From Roseinatronobacter bogoriensis DSM 18756 (GTDB taxonomy: Bacteria > Pseudomonadota > Alphaproteobacteria > Rhodobacterales > Rhodobacteraceae): a DNA stretch of 64,000 nucleotides. Positions 37,973 through 47,752 of this stretch are shown here, in pieces; the first letter of the stretch is position 1, and each line of letters starts with the position of its first letter. The notes beneath the pieces were generated by a model. It had not been told where the DNA came from. It did no database searches and saw nothing but the letters and a program-made list of their open reading frames with translations. The stretch is taken from positions 186,001-250,000 of the forward strand of contig NZ_SORN01000003.1 of the NCBI RefSeq assembly GCF_004366635.1. Reading direction: 5' to 3'. Made by a program: the position numbers and the translations under genes.

Positions 37973-38614
37973 TCACTCTGCTGCGACCAGATCGCCAGAA
38001 GTGGCGGCTGGCTTGCGTTCGATGACAGGTTGGGCGACCCGTGTTTCTGCGGCTTCCGCCAGCAGGCTGGCAACATTTGCGGCATCAGGAATGCAGCGAA
38101 GCGCAGGCTTTGTGACGCGCACATGGCCGGGGCGGCAATGTGGCCACAGGATAAGATAGGAGAATTTCGTTTCGCCCAAAGTCTCCAGCGCGATTGTTCC
38201 GGTGCCGTTCTTGCGCAGGGCAAGGTCAGCATTTGCGATCTGGCGGAAGGGCAGATTCAGCGTAACAGTAAGCGCTGCACCAATGCGCATCGCAACACGC
38301 GCCGTGGTAATGGTGTAGACGGTTGCACGGGCCTGAACAACGGCCAGCAGCATGATCACAGCTACAGCAGCGGCCCACAGAATGGCATATGGCAGGCCAA
38401 AGGCGAATGCGCCCGCCGCACCTGTGTCCAGTGCGCCGACAGAGGCACGCCAGCCCACGATCACCACGAAATAAACGTTGATCCAGTTGAGTTTATAGGC
38501 TTCGCGCGCAAGGGCCCAAGTATCAGGCCGGCCCTGCCACAAGATGCGTTCATGCTCGGGGGGGCGCTCTGGCAACCCCTTTACAGGTTCAAATGCGAAA
38601 TCATCATGTGACAT
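37973..38614 (-). CDS. puhB: Photosynthetic complex assembly protein PuhB
   Basis: 213 residues with a bacterial PH-like domain: ERILWQGRPDTWALAREAY, then two or three membrane helices, then YTITTARVAMRIGAALT and NLPFRQIANADL. PuhB is an assembly factor for the reaction centre. It lies between puhA and puhC as in all known puh operons. Confidence 0.94.
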   Translation of the reverse strand: MSHDDFAFEPVKGLPERPPEHERILWQGRPDTWALAREAYKLNWINVYFVVIVGWRASVGALDTGAAGAFAFGLPYAILWAAAVAVIMLLAVVQARATVYTITTARVAMRIGAALTVTLNLPFRQIANADLALRKNGTGTIALETLGETKFSYLILWPHCRPGHVRVTKPALRCIPDAANVASLLAEAAETRVAQPVIERKPAATSGDLVAAE

Positions 38615-38649
38615 GGGCCGGTTCCTTTTTGTTTTTGGTCTGGTCGCGC

Positions 38650-39453
38650 TTAGGCAGGTTTGCCAAGCATGTCCGAAAGCAGGCGCAGCTTGCTCATTGG
38701 GGTGACGCGCTTCTCACTGCGGTACAGGTAGCCGCCCGCATAGAAACCCGACACCTTGTCTTCTTCCAGCTTGGTGAGCTGGCTGTCAGACGCGATGACC
38801 GGCGCGTCTGCGAAGGACGCAGCGTCGATCGAGTTGACATAGACCATGTTGGATTTGATCCGCACCATAGTCATGGGAACAAGACGCTTGGTGCCGTCGC
38901 TGAGCGTTGCTTCAAGATAGCGCACCATCTGTTCGGGCACATCGACCCACATATCGGTGATCTTGCCTGCTTCTTTCTGGTCGTTGCCGACGACTGGCAG
39001 GCCCCGTGGGTCCCGCCCGGCAGACACCGCAAAATCGCCAACCTTGGTCATGGGCTGTAGTTTCGGATGTCCATGTCCGTCCAGTTCCGGCTCGTCACGG
39101 CGCATGGCCCATGATGCGGGGCCAACCCCATCTTTCATCGGGTCGCCTGTCGGGGCAAACGGGAAACCGCCGCCAGTTTCGGTCGGGGCCAGTGCCAGTT
39201 CGCGCTTTTCACGCTCAAAGTCAGGTGCCTTCACCTCGCCACGACCATGCGGGAGTGTAAAGGTCTTCGGCTCTGGAACAGGCAGCAACGAATTGGCATG
39301 CGTGCCATCATCGTTTTCCAGCGGGTAACCTTCGCGCATGTTTTCACGCTGGATGTAGTAGATCAGTCCGGCAAAGAAGAGCCAGAAGAGGTAAAGCGAA
39401 ATCAGGGCAAGATCAAAATTGCCGAAAAATAGCCATCCATAGGGGGTATCCAT
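38650..39453 (-). CDS. puhA: Photosynthetic reaction centre H subunit
   Basis: 267 residues. A single N-terminal helix (residues ~14-32, LALISLYLFWLFFAGLIYY) is followed by the QRENMREGYPLE segment and a large cytoplasmic domain with PRC-barrel fold (FAVSAGRDPRGLPVVGND). It caps the L-M dimer on the cytoplasmic side and helps proton transfer to QB. The L and M subunit genes (puf) are outside the window. Confidence 0.97.
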   Translation of the reverse strand: MDTPYGWLFFGNFDLALISLYLFWLFFAGLIYYIQRENMREGYPLENDDGTHANSLLPVPEPKTFTLPHGRGEVKAPDFEREKRELALAPTETGGGFPFAPTGDPMKDGVGPASWAMRRDEPELDGHGHPKLQPMTKVGDFAVSAGRDPRGLPVVGNDQKEAGKITDMWVDVPEQMVRYLEATLSDGTKRLVPMTMVRIKSNMVYVNSIDAASFADAPVIASDSQLTKLEEDKVSGFYAGGYLYRSEKRVTPMSKLRLLSDMLGKPA

Positions 39454-39471
39454 GTTTAGTCCTCCGTGGTG

Positions 39472-40908
39472 TCAAGTCGGGAAGTCGGCGAGGCCGATTC
39501 GTTGGTTGCGTTGTTGTGAAGTGTCTAGAATACGGGTCCGCACCAGCGGGCCCAGGATGATAAGGGTCAGGAAAAGCAGGCCAATCTCGATATGGTAGAC
39601 AACCGAGTAGCCTATATCGGGGGTCATTAGGCCAGCGCCGAAATGCCCGTTATTTGCCAGTGTCTGAACGGTGTCACGAATGCCCCCGCCCAGGGCAACT
39701 GCCAGGCCAGCCGCAGTTGCCTGTGCCGCGCCCCAAGCGCCAAGCGCAAGCCCGCCGCCAACAATGCCCCGGCGTGGCATTTCCATTGCGGCTGTCAGCG
39801 TGGCAACCGCGAACAGCCCAAGCCCAAGCCCGATTCCGAATGCGCCAGCGTAAAAGACCGGCGCCGATTGAAGCGGTCCTGCAAAAATGACCGCCGAGAA
39901 TGCAAAGATACCTGCAAGTATACCCCGCGCGGCCATGCGGAACTGGTCCAGCCCGTTCGACAGCCAGCGCGCCGCCAGCCAGAAACCAAGCAGCGCCCCC
40001 GCAGCCCAGACTGCCGTTAATGTTGTGGTTGCGGCAACCGACAGGCCAAGGATCTCGCCACCATAGGGTTCCAGCAAAACATCCTGCATGTTGAAGGCCA
40101 GACCGCCGACGAAAACGACCGCCAGCAACCGGCCAGCCTGACCGCCCTTGATGTAGTCATTCCAGGCATCCTTGAAGGCGGGCTTGGGGGCCTCGCGCTC
40201 TGCGCGGGTCATGGGTTTGATCTTTTCCTGTTTCCACAGGGCGATGATGTTCAGCGCAAGCGTGGCCACTGCACAGCCCTGCACCACCTGAATCAGGCGC
40301 AGATCGCTGAAATCACGCAGCAAATAGCCCACGATCAGCGCCGAAATCGCCATGCCTGCAAGGAAAGTGACATATAGCAATGCGACCACACGCGGGCGGG
40401 TCTCGTCATCGGCACGGTCTGCGGCCAGTGCAATGCCTGCGGTCTGGGTCATATGCATGCCGAAACCCGTCATCAGAAAGGCAAGCGCGGCAATCACTTC
40501 ACCGGCAAAGCGCACATCATGGACAACATCGCCGGTCAAGACCAGCAGCGCAAAGGGCATGATCGCCAAGCCGCCAAACTGCCAAAGCGATCCGAACCAC
40601 AAATAAGGCACCCGCTTCCAGCCAATGGCCGAGCGGTGCGTGTCGGATTTAAAGCCCAGAAGCGCGCGGAAAGGCGCAAGCAGCACTGGCAGCGCGATCA
40701 TGAAGGCCACGATGCTGGCCGCCAGCGACAGTTCCACGATCATCACGCGGTTCAATGTGCCCAGCAGCAATACGGTCGCCATGCCCACGCTGACCTGAAA
40801 CAGGCTGAGACGCAAAATCTGGACCAGCGGCAACCCTTCCGAGGCCGCGTCCGCGAAAGGCAACCAACTGGTGCCGATTTTCTGGAACATGGCTTTGGGA
40901 ATGATCAT
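39472..40908 (-). CDS. lhaA: LH1 assembly protein LhaA (PucC family)
   Basis: 478 residues from the ATG at 40908, which overlaps the bchM stop by four bases. About 12 membrane helices; NRVMIVELSLAASIVAFMIALP and FRALLGFKSDTHRSAIGWKRVP are PucC-family hallmarks. It belongs to the MFS superfamily and assists light-harvesting complex 1 assembly, perhaps by delivering bacteriochlorophyll. It links the bch half and puh half of the superoperon. Confidence 0.94.
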   Translation of the reverse strand: MIIPKAMFQKIGTSWLPFADAASEGLPLVQILRLSLFQVSVGMATVLLLGTLNRVMIVELSLAASIVAFMIALPVLLAPFRALLGFKSDTHRSAIGWKRVPYLWFGSLWQFGGLAIMPFALLVLTGDVVHDVRFAGEVIAALAFLMTGFGMHMTQTAGIALAADRADDETRPRVVALLYVTFLAGMAISALIVGYLLRDFSDLRLIQVVQGCAVATLALNIIALWKQEKIKPMTRAEREAPKPAFKDAWNDYIKGGQAGRLLAVVFVGGLAFNMQDVLLEPYGGEILGLSVAATTTLTAVWAAGALLGFWLAARWLSNGLDQFRMAARGILAGIFAFSAVIFAGPLQSAPVFYAGAFGIGLGLGLFAVATLTAAMEMPRRGIVGGGLALGAWGAAQATAAGLAVALGGGIRDTVQTLANNGHFGAGLMTPDIGYSVVYHIEIGLLFLTLIILGPLVRTRILDTSQQRNQRIGLADFPT

Positions 40909-41579
40909 GCCGTCACCTTCAGGCATTCAGAAATGTAAAACCCCCTCGAAACCCGGCCCACGCGCGACAGGCCCTGCACATTCAGGCTTCGGAAATCATG
41001 CGGGATCATGGTTGGAGAGCGATCCGCGCGCGGGAAAATGCGGCCTGCATGCCACATGCCCATCAACAGTGCCGTGCGCGGGGCAACGGTAAAGGTGATC
41101 TGGCCTGCACGCGCACTCAGCCCGTCAAGGGCGGCTTCCAGATCGGGTTGGGTGTAATAGATCAGGCTGTCCATCGCGATGACATGGTCAAAGCATCCCA
41201 ACTCGGCCGCGAGCATATCGCCTGTCCGAAATTCCACCTGCCCGGCCAGCCCGGCAGGCAGGCGCCGCGCCGCTATCTCGACCAGTTTGGGTGAGATGTC
41301 GATCGCGGTGACAGTGGCACCCCGCGCGGCCAGTTCGGCACTGGCAGCCCCGGTGCCGCAACCGGCATCCAGAACGCGCGCGCCGTGCAGATCGGCAGGC
41401 AGCTGATCCAGCATCAATGCGCGCATCGTATCGCGCCCCTCGCGCACGGTCTGTCGAATGCGCGAAACCGGCGCATCCGAGGTCAGCCGTTCCCACACAC
41501 GCGTTGCCGTGCCATCAAAATAGCTGGCAACACGGGCGCGGGTGCCCTCATAGCTGGGGGAAGGGGTCAAATCGCGCAT
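40905..41579 (-). CDS. bchM: Magnesium-protoporphyrin O-methyltransferase
   Basis: 224 residues. VLDAGCGTGAASAEL is the SAM-binding loop and DHVIAMDSLIYY the following conserved strand. It methylates the ring-C propionate of Mg-protoporphyrin IX, giving the substrate of AcsF and BchE. The ATG shares a base with the bchL stop (TGATG). Confidence 0.95.
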   Translation of the reverse strand: MRDLTPSPSYEGTRARVASYFDGTATRVWERLTSDAPVSRIRQTVREGRDTMRALMLDQLPADLHGARVLDAGCGTGAASAELAARGATVTAIDISPKLVEIAARRLPAGLAGQVEFRTGDMLAAELGCFDHVIAMDSLIYYTQPDLEAALDGLSARAGQITFTVAPRTALLMGMWHAGRIFPRADRSPTMIPHDFRSLNVQGLSRVGRVSRGFYISECLKVTA

Positions 41580-42475
41580 CAATCAAACCCCAGAAACTCG
41601 AAAATCTCGCGGTCGGGCATAGAGACCGGATTGAGCGGTTCGGTCCCCCTGTAAAGCATCTCTGCCAGACGCATATACTCCTTGCGGCAGGCCAGCACTG
41701 CTTCATCTTCGTCCATTGCAAAGAGCGTCTTCTTCTTCAGGCGCGACCGACGAATGGCATCAACATCGGGCATATGGCCCATGCGCTTGAAACCCACACG
41801 GTCGCAGAAGCGATCAACCTCATCCGTGTCATGCGACCGGTTTGCGATACATCCCGCCAGCCGGACCTTGTAATTGGCCGATTTCGCCTGCACGGCGGCA
41901 ATGATCCGGTTCATCGCATAGATGCTGTCGAAATCATTGGCGGTGACGATCACAGCGCGGTCGGCATGTTGCAGCGGTGCGGCAAAGCCACCGCAGACCA
42001 CATCGCCTAGCACATCGAAAATCACCACATCCGTGTCATCCAGCATATGGTGTTGCTTCAGCAGCTTGACGGTCTGGCCCACGACATAGCCGCCACAGCC
42101 TGTGCCTGCAGGCGGGCCGCCTGCTTCCACACATTTCACGCCGCCCCAGCCTTCGGTCACATAATCTTCAGGGCGCAACTCCTCGGCGTGGAAATCCACC
42201 TCCTTCAGAATGTCGATCACGGTGGGCTGTAATTGGCCGGTCAGGGTGAATGTGCTGTCATGTTTCGGGTCGCAGCCGATCTGCAAAACACGCTTGCCCA
42301 TCGCGGCAAAGGCCGCAGACAGGTTTGAACTGGTCGTCGATTTGCCGATCCCGCCCTTGCCATAGATCGAAAACACAGTGGCGCCCTCGATTTTCGTGGC
42401 TGGGTCCAGATGTACCTGCACCGAGCCTTCTCCATCACGACCTTTCAGGTCTGGAATCTCATCTCTTGGGCTCAT
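41579..42475 (-). CDS. bchL: Light-independent protochlorophyllide reductase, iron protein
   Basis: 298 residues from the ATG at 42475. The P-loop GKGGIGKST is at 39-47 and the 4Fe-4S ligands are in GTGCGG and DVVCGGF, as in NifH. The dimer passes electrons with ATP hydrolysis to BchN-BchB. The long open frame upstream of 42475 runs into the bchH-bchL gap and is not part of the gene. Confidence 0.97.
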   Translation of the reverse strand: MSPRDEIPDLKGRDGEGSVQVHLDPATKIEGATVFSIYGKGGIGKSTTSSNLSAAFAAMGKRVLQIGCDPKHDSTFTLTGQLQPTVIDILKEVDFHAEELRPEDYVTEGWGGVKCVEAGGPPAGTGCGGYVVGQTVKLLKQHHMLDDTDVVIFDVLGDVVCGGFAAPLQHADRAVIVTANDFDSIYAMNRIIAAVQAKSANYKVRLAGCIANRSHDTDEVDRFCDRVGFKRMGHMPDVDAIRRSRLKKKTLFAMDEDEAVLACRKEYMRLAEMLYRGTEPLNPVSMPDREIFEFLGFD

Positions 42476-42489
42476 GTCTTCATTCCCTT

Positions 42490-42539
42490 CATTTTCTTGC
42501 GAAAAATACTCCGGGGGGTGCGGGGGGCTGGCCCCCCGC
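42490..42539 (-). other. bchH-bchL intercistronic hairpin and conserved motif
   Basis: GCGGGGGG (42520-42527) pairs with CCCCCCGC (42532-42539) around CTGG. On the minus strand it is followed at 42511-42490 by GAGTATTTTT-C-GCAAGAAAATG, a motif found again at 47723-47744. The hairpin has no T tract directly after it, so mRNA stabilisation or processing is more likely than termination. Confidence 0.6.
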
Positions 42540-42572
42540 CTGTCCGGGGTATCATGGCTGTTGCGGGCATGC

Positions 42573-45500
42573 TCATTCGGCGGCAATCCCTTCAACACGG
42601 TCTTCAATTTCGTCTGCGGCGTCCTGAAGTGCAGCCAGTGTGGCCGCATCGGGTTGCCAGTAGTTACGCTCGGACGCTTCGATCAGGCGTCCGGCCAGTC
42701 TTGCGCTGGCTTGCGGGTTCAATTCGGCCAGACGGCGGCGCATGGCCTCATCCAGGACGAAAGTCTCTGACAGGCGCTGATAGACCCAGGGTTCAACTGT
42801 GCCGGTCGTGGCCGACCAGCCCATCGTATTGGTGACCTGTGCCTCGATCTGGCGCACGCCTTCGGCCTTGTGGACCAGAAGCGCTTCATAGAATTTCGGG
42901 TTAAGCGAGCGCGAGCGCGTCTCCAGTGCGATCTGGTCGCGCAGGCTACGTACCTTGCCGCTGCCGCGCGTCTGATCACCAATATAGACAGGTGTATCTG
43001 CCCCGCCGCGCGCGCGCTTCACGGCCCGTGCGATGCCGCCCAGCGTGTCGAAATAGTGGTCAACGGTCGTCACACCCAATTCGACCGATTCAAGGTTCTG
43101 ATACGCCAGATCAACGGTTTTCAGGGCCGCTTTCAGCAAGTTCGGCTGTGCGACAGGCTTGCCATTCACGCCATATGCAAAACCCTTGCGCGCCTGATAG
43201 GCATCGGCCAGTTCGTCTTCCTCGCCAAAAGCGGAGCTGTCGACCAGCTGATTGACATTTGATCCATAAGCCCCCTCGGCATTCGAGAAGACGCGCAGGG
43301 CCGCCGTCTCCAGCGACACACCAAGATCGCGTGCCGCAGCAAGTGCATGGGCGCGAATGAAATTCTGTGCCTCTGGTTCGTCCGCCAGTGCCGCTTTCAG
43401 CGCGGCCTCGGCCAGCAGGCGGGTTTGCAGTGGCAGCAGGTCGCGGAAAATACCTGACAGGGTCATCACCACATCGATACGCGGGCGGCCCAATTCGGCC
43501 AGCGGGATCAGATCTGCCCCCGACAGGCGGCCATAGGCATCAAAGCGCGGGGTTGCGCCCATCAGCGCCAGCGCCTGCGCCATCGGGCCACCATCGGATT
43601 TGATATTGTCTGACCCCCACAGCACCATCGCGACCGTGCGCGGCAGAACCGGGTGCGCGTCCAGCAGTTTTTGCGCCTGCACGGCCCCTTCGCGCAGCGC
43701 AAAGGCCGTGGGCATGCGGAACGGGTCAAAGGCGTGAATGTTGCGCCCTGTCGGCACAATCTCGGGCGAGCGGATCAGGTCGCCGCCCGGCACCGGCGCG
43801 ATGTATTCGGCGCCAAGGGCGCGCAACAGGCCGCGCATTTCGTGGTCACTCTGAAGGTCGCGGTCCATCCGTGCGCGGGTCACATCATCGACATTGACCT
43901 GCGCCAGAAGATGTTTGCGCGCATCCGCATCCATAGGCTTGCCCATAATGTGCAAACCTTCGGGGATCAGCGCATCCTCAACCTCCAGCAGTTTCAGCCA
44001 CAGACCGGCGGGATCGCCCGACAAATCAAGCGCTGCGGCCTGTTCTGCGATCAGGGCTTCCAGATCACTCCGATCTTCTGTCGCATGATCCAGGCTGCGC
44101 CAGCGCTGCAAACTGTCTTTCAACTCTTGCAGGCCCCGATACAGACCCGCTTGGGCGACCGGCGGGGTCAGATGCGTGATCGTGACCGCGTTCGAGCGGC
44201 GCTTGGCCAAGGATGCCTCGGACGGGTTGTTCGCGGCATACAGGTAGATATTCGGCAGATTGCCGATCAGGCGGTCGGGCCAGCAGGTGCGGCTGACACC
44301 GGCCTGCTTGCCTGGCATGAATTCCAACGCGCCATGCATGCCGAAATGCAGCACGGCATCGGCGGCAAACTCTTCACGAATCCAACGGTAGAAGGTGGTG
44401 AAGGCATGCGTAGGCGCAAAGCCTTTCTCAAACAAAAGGCGCATCGGGTCGCCTTCGTAGCCAAATGTGGGCTGCACGCCGACAAAGACATTGCCGAAAT
44501 CTGCCCCCAGCACGAAGACTCCGCGCCCATCGGACTGTTCGCGCCCTGGTGCAGGGCCCCAGACATCTTCGATCTCGGACAGCCAGGGGGTGCCACTGAC
44601 GATCCGGTCGGCGCTGACATGGGCCGCGACATTTGCGGGCATGCCGAAAGTCCGCGCATTGCCTTCAAGCACCATCGCACGCAATGCGTCCACGCTTTCT
44701 GGCGGGGTCAGATTATAGCCTTCGCGCGCCATGGCATGCAGGGTGTTATATAGGCTCTCGAACACCGAGAGATAGGCGGCGGTGCCGACTGCGCCCGCGT
44801 TGGGAGGGAAGCCATAAAGCACGATGGCGACCTTGCGCTGGGCCACTTCGGCACGGCGCAGACGGACCATGCGCGCGGCCTTGTCGGCCAGCGCCAGAAT
44901 ACGCTCGGGGCAGGGGGCCATTGCCTTGGTGTTGGCCTCGTTCATCGGCATGCAGCCGCCCGGGCAGCCCTGACAGCCCTCGACCCCGTGACGCCCGGCA
45001 TAGGCCGTGGGGCAGCTTGCGCCATCGATCTCCGGCAGCGCGATCAGCATTGTCGTTTCAACCGGGCCAAGCCCGCCGCCCGAGCCTGCCCATTGACCCA
45101 GTGTCTGAAATTCCAGCGGATGGGCGACCATATAGGGCACGTTCAGGTCTGTCAGCACTTCGACTGCGGCGGGGCTGTCATTATAGGCAGGCCCGCCCAC
45201 AAGGCTGAAGCCCGTCAGCGACAAGAGCGTGTCAATATTCCCGGCATGATACTTGGAAATCGCCGGTCGGCCATCCAGCCCGCCCGCAAAGGCGGGGATA
45301 ACAGCAAGGCCCTGTGCCTCCATAGCGCGAATGACCGCGTCATAATGCGCGGTGTCCGAGGCAAGTATGTAAGAGCGCATCAGCAACAGGCCGATTGTGC
45401 CCTTGGCATTCTCTGGCCGGGGCAGGTCTGCCAGATCGGTGGTGATGCGGTCCGCAAGATCGGGGTGATAGAGGCCCACATCGGGGTAATCAATCGGGGC

Positions 45501-46130
45501 TGCGGCCTTGATCTCGCGCCATTCAGGACGTTTGGCATAGCGCGAGATGAGAAAGCGCATCATCGCTTCGATATTGTCATCCGAACCGCCAAGCCAGTAT
45601 TGCATGGACAGGAACCATGCGCGCAGGTCCTGCGCCTTGCCGGGGATGAAACGCAGGATTTTGGGCAGGCGGCGCAGCAGGCTCATCTGCTTTTCGCCAG
45701 AGGCAGGCTTGGACTTGTCGCCACCCCCGCGCAATTTCTTCATGATCTTGGCAATACCGGTTGCGGGTTTCGACATGTCCAGATCACCCATTTTCGTCAG
45801 CTTGACGATCTGGGGGTCTGCGATCACGCCGACAAAGGCATCACAGCGCGCGCTGGCGGCCTGCAATTCAGGCAGGCAGGCGCTGACATGCTCCTCGATG
45901 AACAGCAGGTTGGCCACAACGATATCAGCCGCGTTGATCGCGGCCTTTGCCTCTGACAAAGCGGCGGGGTTTTCGGCCCATTCGGCGGCTGCGTGAATCG
46001 ACACGTCCAACCCCGGAAAGTCCTGACGCAGACGCGGCAATACACGCTCTGCCGGTCCGGCAGCATGTGCGTCAAGCGTGACGACCACAAAACGGTAGGG
46101 AGTGGGTTGGAGTGTGCGACTATCGAGCAT
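42573..46130 (-). CDS. bchH: Magnesium chelatase subunit H
   Basis: 1185 residues from the ATG at 46130, overlapping the bchB end by 11 bases. It is a CobN/BchH-type chelatase: RFVVVTLDAHAAGPAERV at the N-terminus, GRPAISKYHAGNIDTLLS, LHFGMHGALEFMPGKQAG and the C-terminal YGSNVNQLVDSSAFGEEDELAD are conserved. It binds protoporphyrin IX and, with BchI and BchD of this window, inserts Mg2+ at the start of the bacteriochlorophyll branch. Confidence 0.97.
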   Translation of the reverse strand: MLDSRTLQPTPYRFVVVTLDAHAAGPAERVLPRLRQDFPGLDVSIHAAAEWAENPAALSEAKAAINAADIVVANLLFIEEHVSACLPELQAASARCDAFVGVIADPQIVKLTKMGDLDMSKPATGIAKIMKKLRGGGDKSKPASGEKQMSLLRRLPKILRFIPGKAQDLRAWFLSMQYWLGGSDDNIEAMMRFLISRYAKRPEWREIKAAAPIDYPDVGLYHPDLADRITTDLADLPRPENAKGTIGLLLMRSYILASDTAHYDAVIRAMEAQGLAVIPAFAGGLDGRPAISKYHAGNIDTLLSLTGFSLVGGPAYNDSPAAVEVLTDLNVPYMVAHPLEFQTLGQWAGSGGGLGPVETTMLIALPEIDGASCPTAYAGRHGVEGCQGCPGGCMPMNEANTKAMAPCPERILALADKAARMVRLRRAEVAQRKVAIVLYGFPPNAGAVGTAAYLSVFESLYNTLHAMAREGYNLTPPESVDALRAMVLEGNARTFGMPANVAAHVSADRIVSGTPWLSEIEDVWGPAPGREQSDGRGVFVLGADFGNVFVGVQPTFGYEGDPMRLLFEKGFAPTHAFTTFYRWIREEFAADAVLHFGMHGALEFMPGKQAGVSRTCWPDRLIGNLPNIYLYAANNPSEASLAKRRSNAVTITHLTPPVAQAGLYRGLQELKDSLQRWRSLDHATEDRSDLEALIAEQAAALDLSGDPAGLWLKLLEVEDALIPEGLHIMGKPMDADARKHLLAQVNVDDVTRARMDRDLQSDHEMRGLLRALGAEYIAPVPGGDLIRSPEIVPTGRNIHAFDPFRMPTAFALREGAVQAQKLLDAHPVLPRTVAMVLWGSDNIKSDGGPMAQALALMGATPRFDAYGRLSGADLIPLAELGRPRIDVVMTLSGIFRDLLPLQTRLLAEAALKAALADEPEAQNFIRAHALAAARDLGVSLETAALRVFSNAEGAYGSNVNQLVDSSAFGEEDELADAYQARKGFAYGVNGKPVAQPNLLKAALKTVDLAYQNLESVELGVTTVDHYFDTLGGIARAVKRARGGADTPVYIGDQTRGSGKVRSLRDQIALETRSRSLNPKFYEALLVHKAEGVRQIEAQVTNTMGWSATTGTVEPWVYQRLSETFVLDEAMRRRLAELNPQASARLAGRLIEASERNYWQPDAATLAALQDAADEIEDRVEGIAAE

Positions 46131-47703
46131 AATGGGCCTTGGCCTCGTAAAGCGTATCGACAGAGATTTCGTGTAGGCCCTTTTCAAGCGCGAATTTTTC
46201 GGTGTTGCGCCTTGCCTTGCCGCGCACGAAGAAGGGGATTTTCTTCAATTCGCGTTCGGCACAGCTGAGCCAGATGATGTTGTCGGGCAGCGATGGCGTG
46301 TCGGGTTGGGCAGGGGGGGCGGATGGCGGGGGCATCGAGCCCCCTTCATCCGCGGCCGCAGGCGCGGCAGGTGCACCCGGATCATTCCGGGGCGCATGGC
46401 CGCCATGATGCGAGGGGCCTGCTTCGTCATGGAATTCGAAATCGTCGCGGAACATGTGCAGAAGATGTTCTTCAAGCCCCATGACCAGTGGGTGAACCCA
46501 GGTGTCGAACAGCACATTCGCGCCCTCAAACCCCATCTGGGGGGAGTAGCGGGCGGGGAAATCCTGCACATGGACGGGTGCGGAAATGACAGCGCAGGGA
46601 ATGCCCAGACGTTTGCCGATATGGCGTTCCATCTGGGTGCCAAGGATCATTTCCGGCGCGGCATCTTCAATAGCGCGTTCGACTTCGAGATAGTCATCGG
46701 TGATCAGCGCATCGAGGCCAAATTCTTTTGCCAATGCGCGCAACGGGCGGGCCTGTTCGCGGTTGTAGCACCCCATGCCACAGACCTCGAAACCCATTTC
46801 ATCGCGGGCGACCTTGGCGGCGGCCATGACATGTGTGCCATCGCCAAACAGAAAGACGCGCTTGCCGGTCAGGTAGGTGCTGTCAACGCTTGCCGCCCAC
46901 CATGGCTGGCGCATGCGCGCCTCGTCAACCGGCAGGGTGCTGCCGGAGAGCGTGCGCACTTCCTCGATGAAGGCGCGGGTTGCGTTGGCGCCGATGGGGA
47001 TGGTTTTTGTATAAGGCTGGCCAAGCTCTTTCTCGCACCAGCGCGCGGCAGATTCGGCCGTTTCCGGATAGAGCAGCACGTTGAAATGTGCCCGGCCCAT
47101 CCGCGCGATATCGGCCGGAGACGCGCCCATCGGGGCTGCGACATTGACCTCGATTCCCATCTCGGACAAGAGGCCGGTAATCTCGGCCAGATCATCGCGG
47201 TGGCGAAAGCCAAGGGCCGTGGGACCAAGGATGTTACACGTCACCCGGTCTGAGCGGGGCATCGGTTTGGCCAGTGTGCGGCATATCTGCAAGAATGCCT
47301 CATCACAGCCAAAGTTTTCCTTGCGCTGATAGCTTGGCAATTCCAGCGCGATAACAGGCACAGGCAGGTCCATTGCTTCGGCCAGACCGCCTGGGTCATC
47401 CTGAATAAGCTCTGCCGTACATGAGGCCGCGACCATCAGCGCCTGTGGCTGGAAGCGGGCATGGGCATCGCGGCAGGCCGAGGTGAACAGGCCAGACGTA
47501 TCGGCCCCCAGATCACGGGCCTGAAAGGTGGTGTAGCTGACGGGGGGGCGGTGATTGCGCCGCTCTATCATGGTGAAGAGCAGATCGGCATAGGTGTCGC
47601 CTTGGGGCGCATGGAGCACAAGGTGCAGCCCGGTCATCCCTGTTGCGACACGCATGGCACCGACATGGGGCGGGCCTTCATATGTCCAGACAGCGAGTTT
47701 CAT
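46120..47703 (-). CDS. bchB: Light-independent protochlorophyllide reductase subunit B
   Basis: 527 residues. VASCTAELIQDDPGG, NILGPTALGFRHRDDL and VFLFGDGTHVMAAAKVA are BchB/NifK-like blocks. Near residues 435-475 a Pro/Ala/His-rich linker separates the catalytic part from a small C-terminal domain (WLSCAERELKKIPFFVRGKAR) that covers the substrate. With BchN it reduces ring D of protochlorophyllide in darkness. An unusual 49-base gap with a conserved motif separates it from bchN. Confidence 0.96.
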   Translation of the reverse strand: MKLAVWTYEGPPHVGAMRVATGMTGLHLVLHAPQGDTYADLLFTMIERRNHRPPVSYTTFQARDLGADTSGLFTSACRDAHARFQPQALMVAASCTAELIQDDPGGLAEAMDLPVPVIALELPSYQRKENFGCDEAFLQICRTLAKPMPRSDRVTCNILGPTALGFRHRDDLAEITGLLSEMGIEVNVAAPMGASPADIARMGRAHFNVLLYPETAESAARWCEKELGQPYTKTIPIGANATRAFIEEVRTLSGSTLPVDEARMRQPWWAASVDSTYLTGKRVFLFGDGTHVMAAAKVARDEMGFEVCGMGCYNREQARPLRALAKEFGLDALITDDYLEVERAIEDAAPEMILGTQMERHIGKRLGIPCAVISAPVHVQDFPARYSPQMGFEGANVLFDTWVHPLVMGLEEHLLHMFRDDFEFHDEAGPSHHGGHAPRNDPGAPAAPAAADEGGSMPPPSAPPAQPDTPSLPDNIIWLSCAERELKKIPFFVRGKARRNTEKFALEKGLHEISVDTLYEAKAHYAR

Positions 47704-47722
47704 GCGTGCACCGTTGCAGTTT

Positions 47723-47744
47723 GAGTATTTTTGGCAAGAAAATG
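47723..47744 (+). repeat. Second copy of the GAGTATTTTT...AAGAAAATG motif
   Basis: The 22 bases GAGTATTTTT-G-GCAAGAAAATG lie between bchN and bchB, on the strand opposite to the genes. They match the motif at 42490-42511 in 21 of 22 positions. From memory, similar strings are frequent in Rhodobacteraceae intergenic DNA; the function is unknown. Confidence 0.6.
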
Positions 47745-47752
47745 GACAGGGG

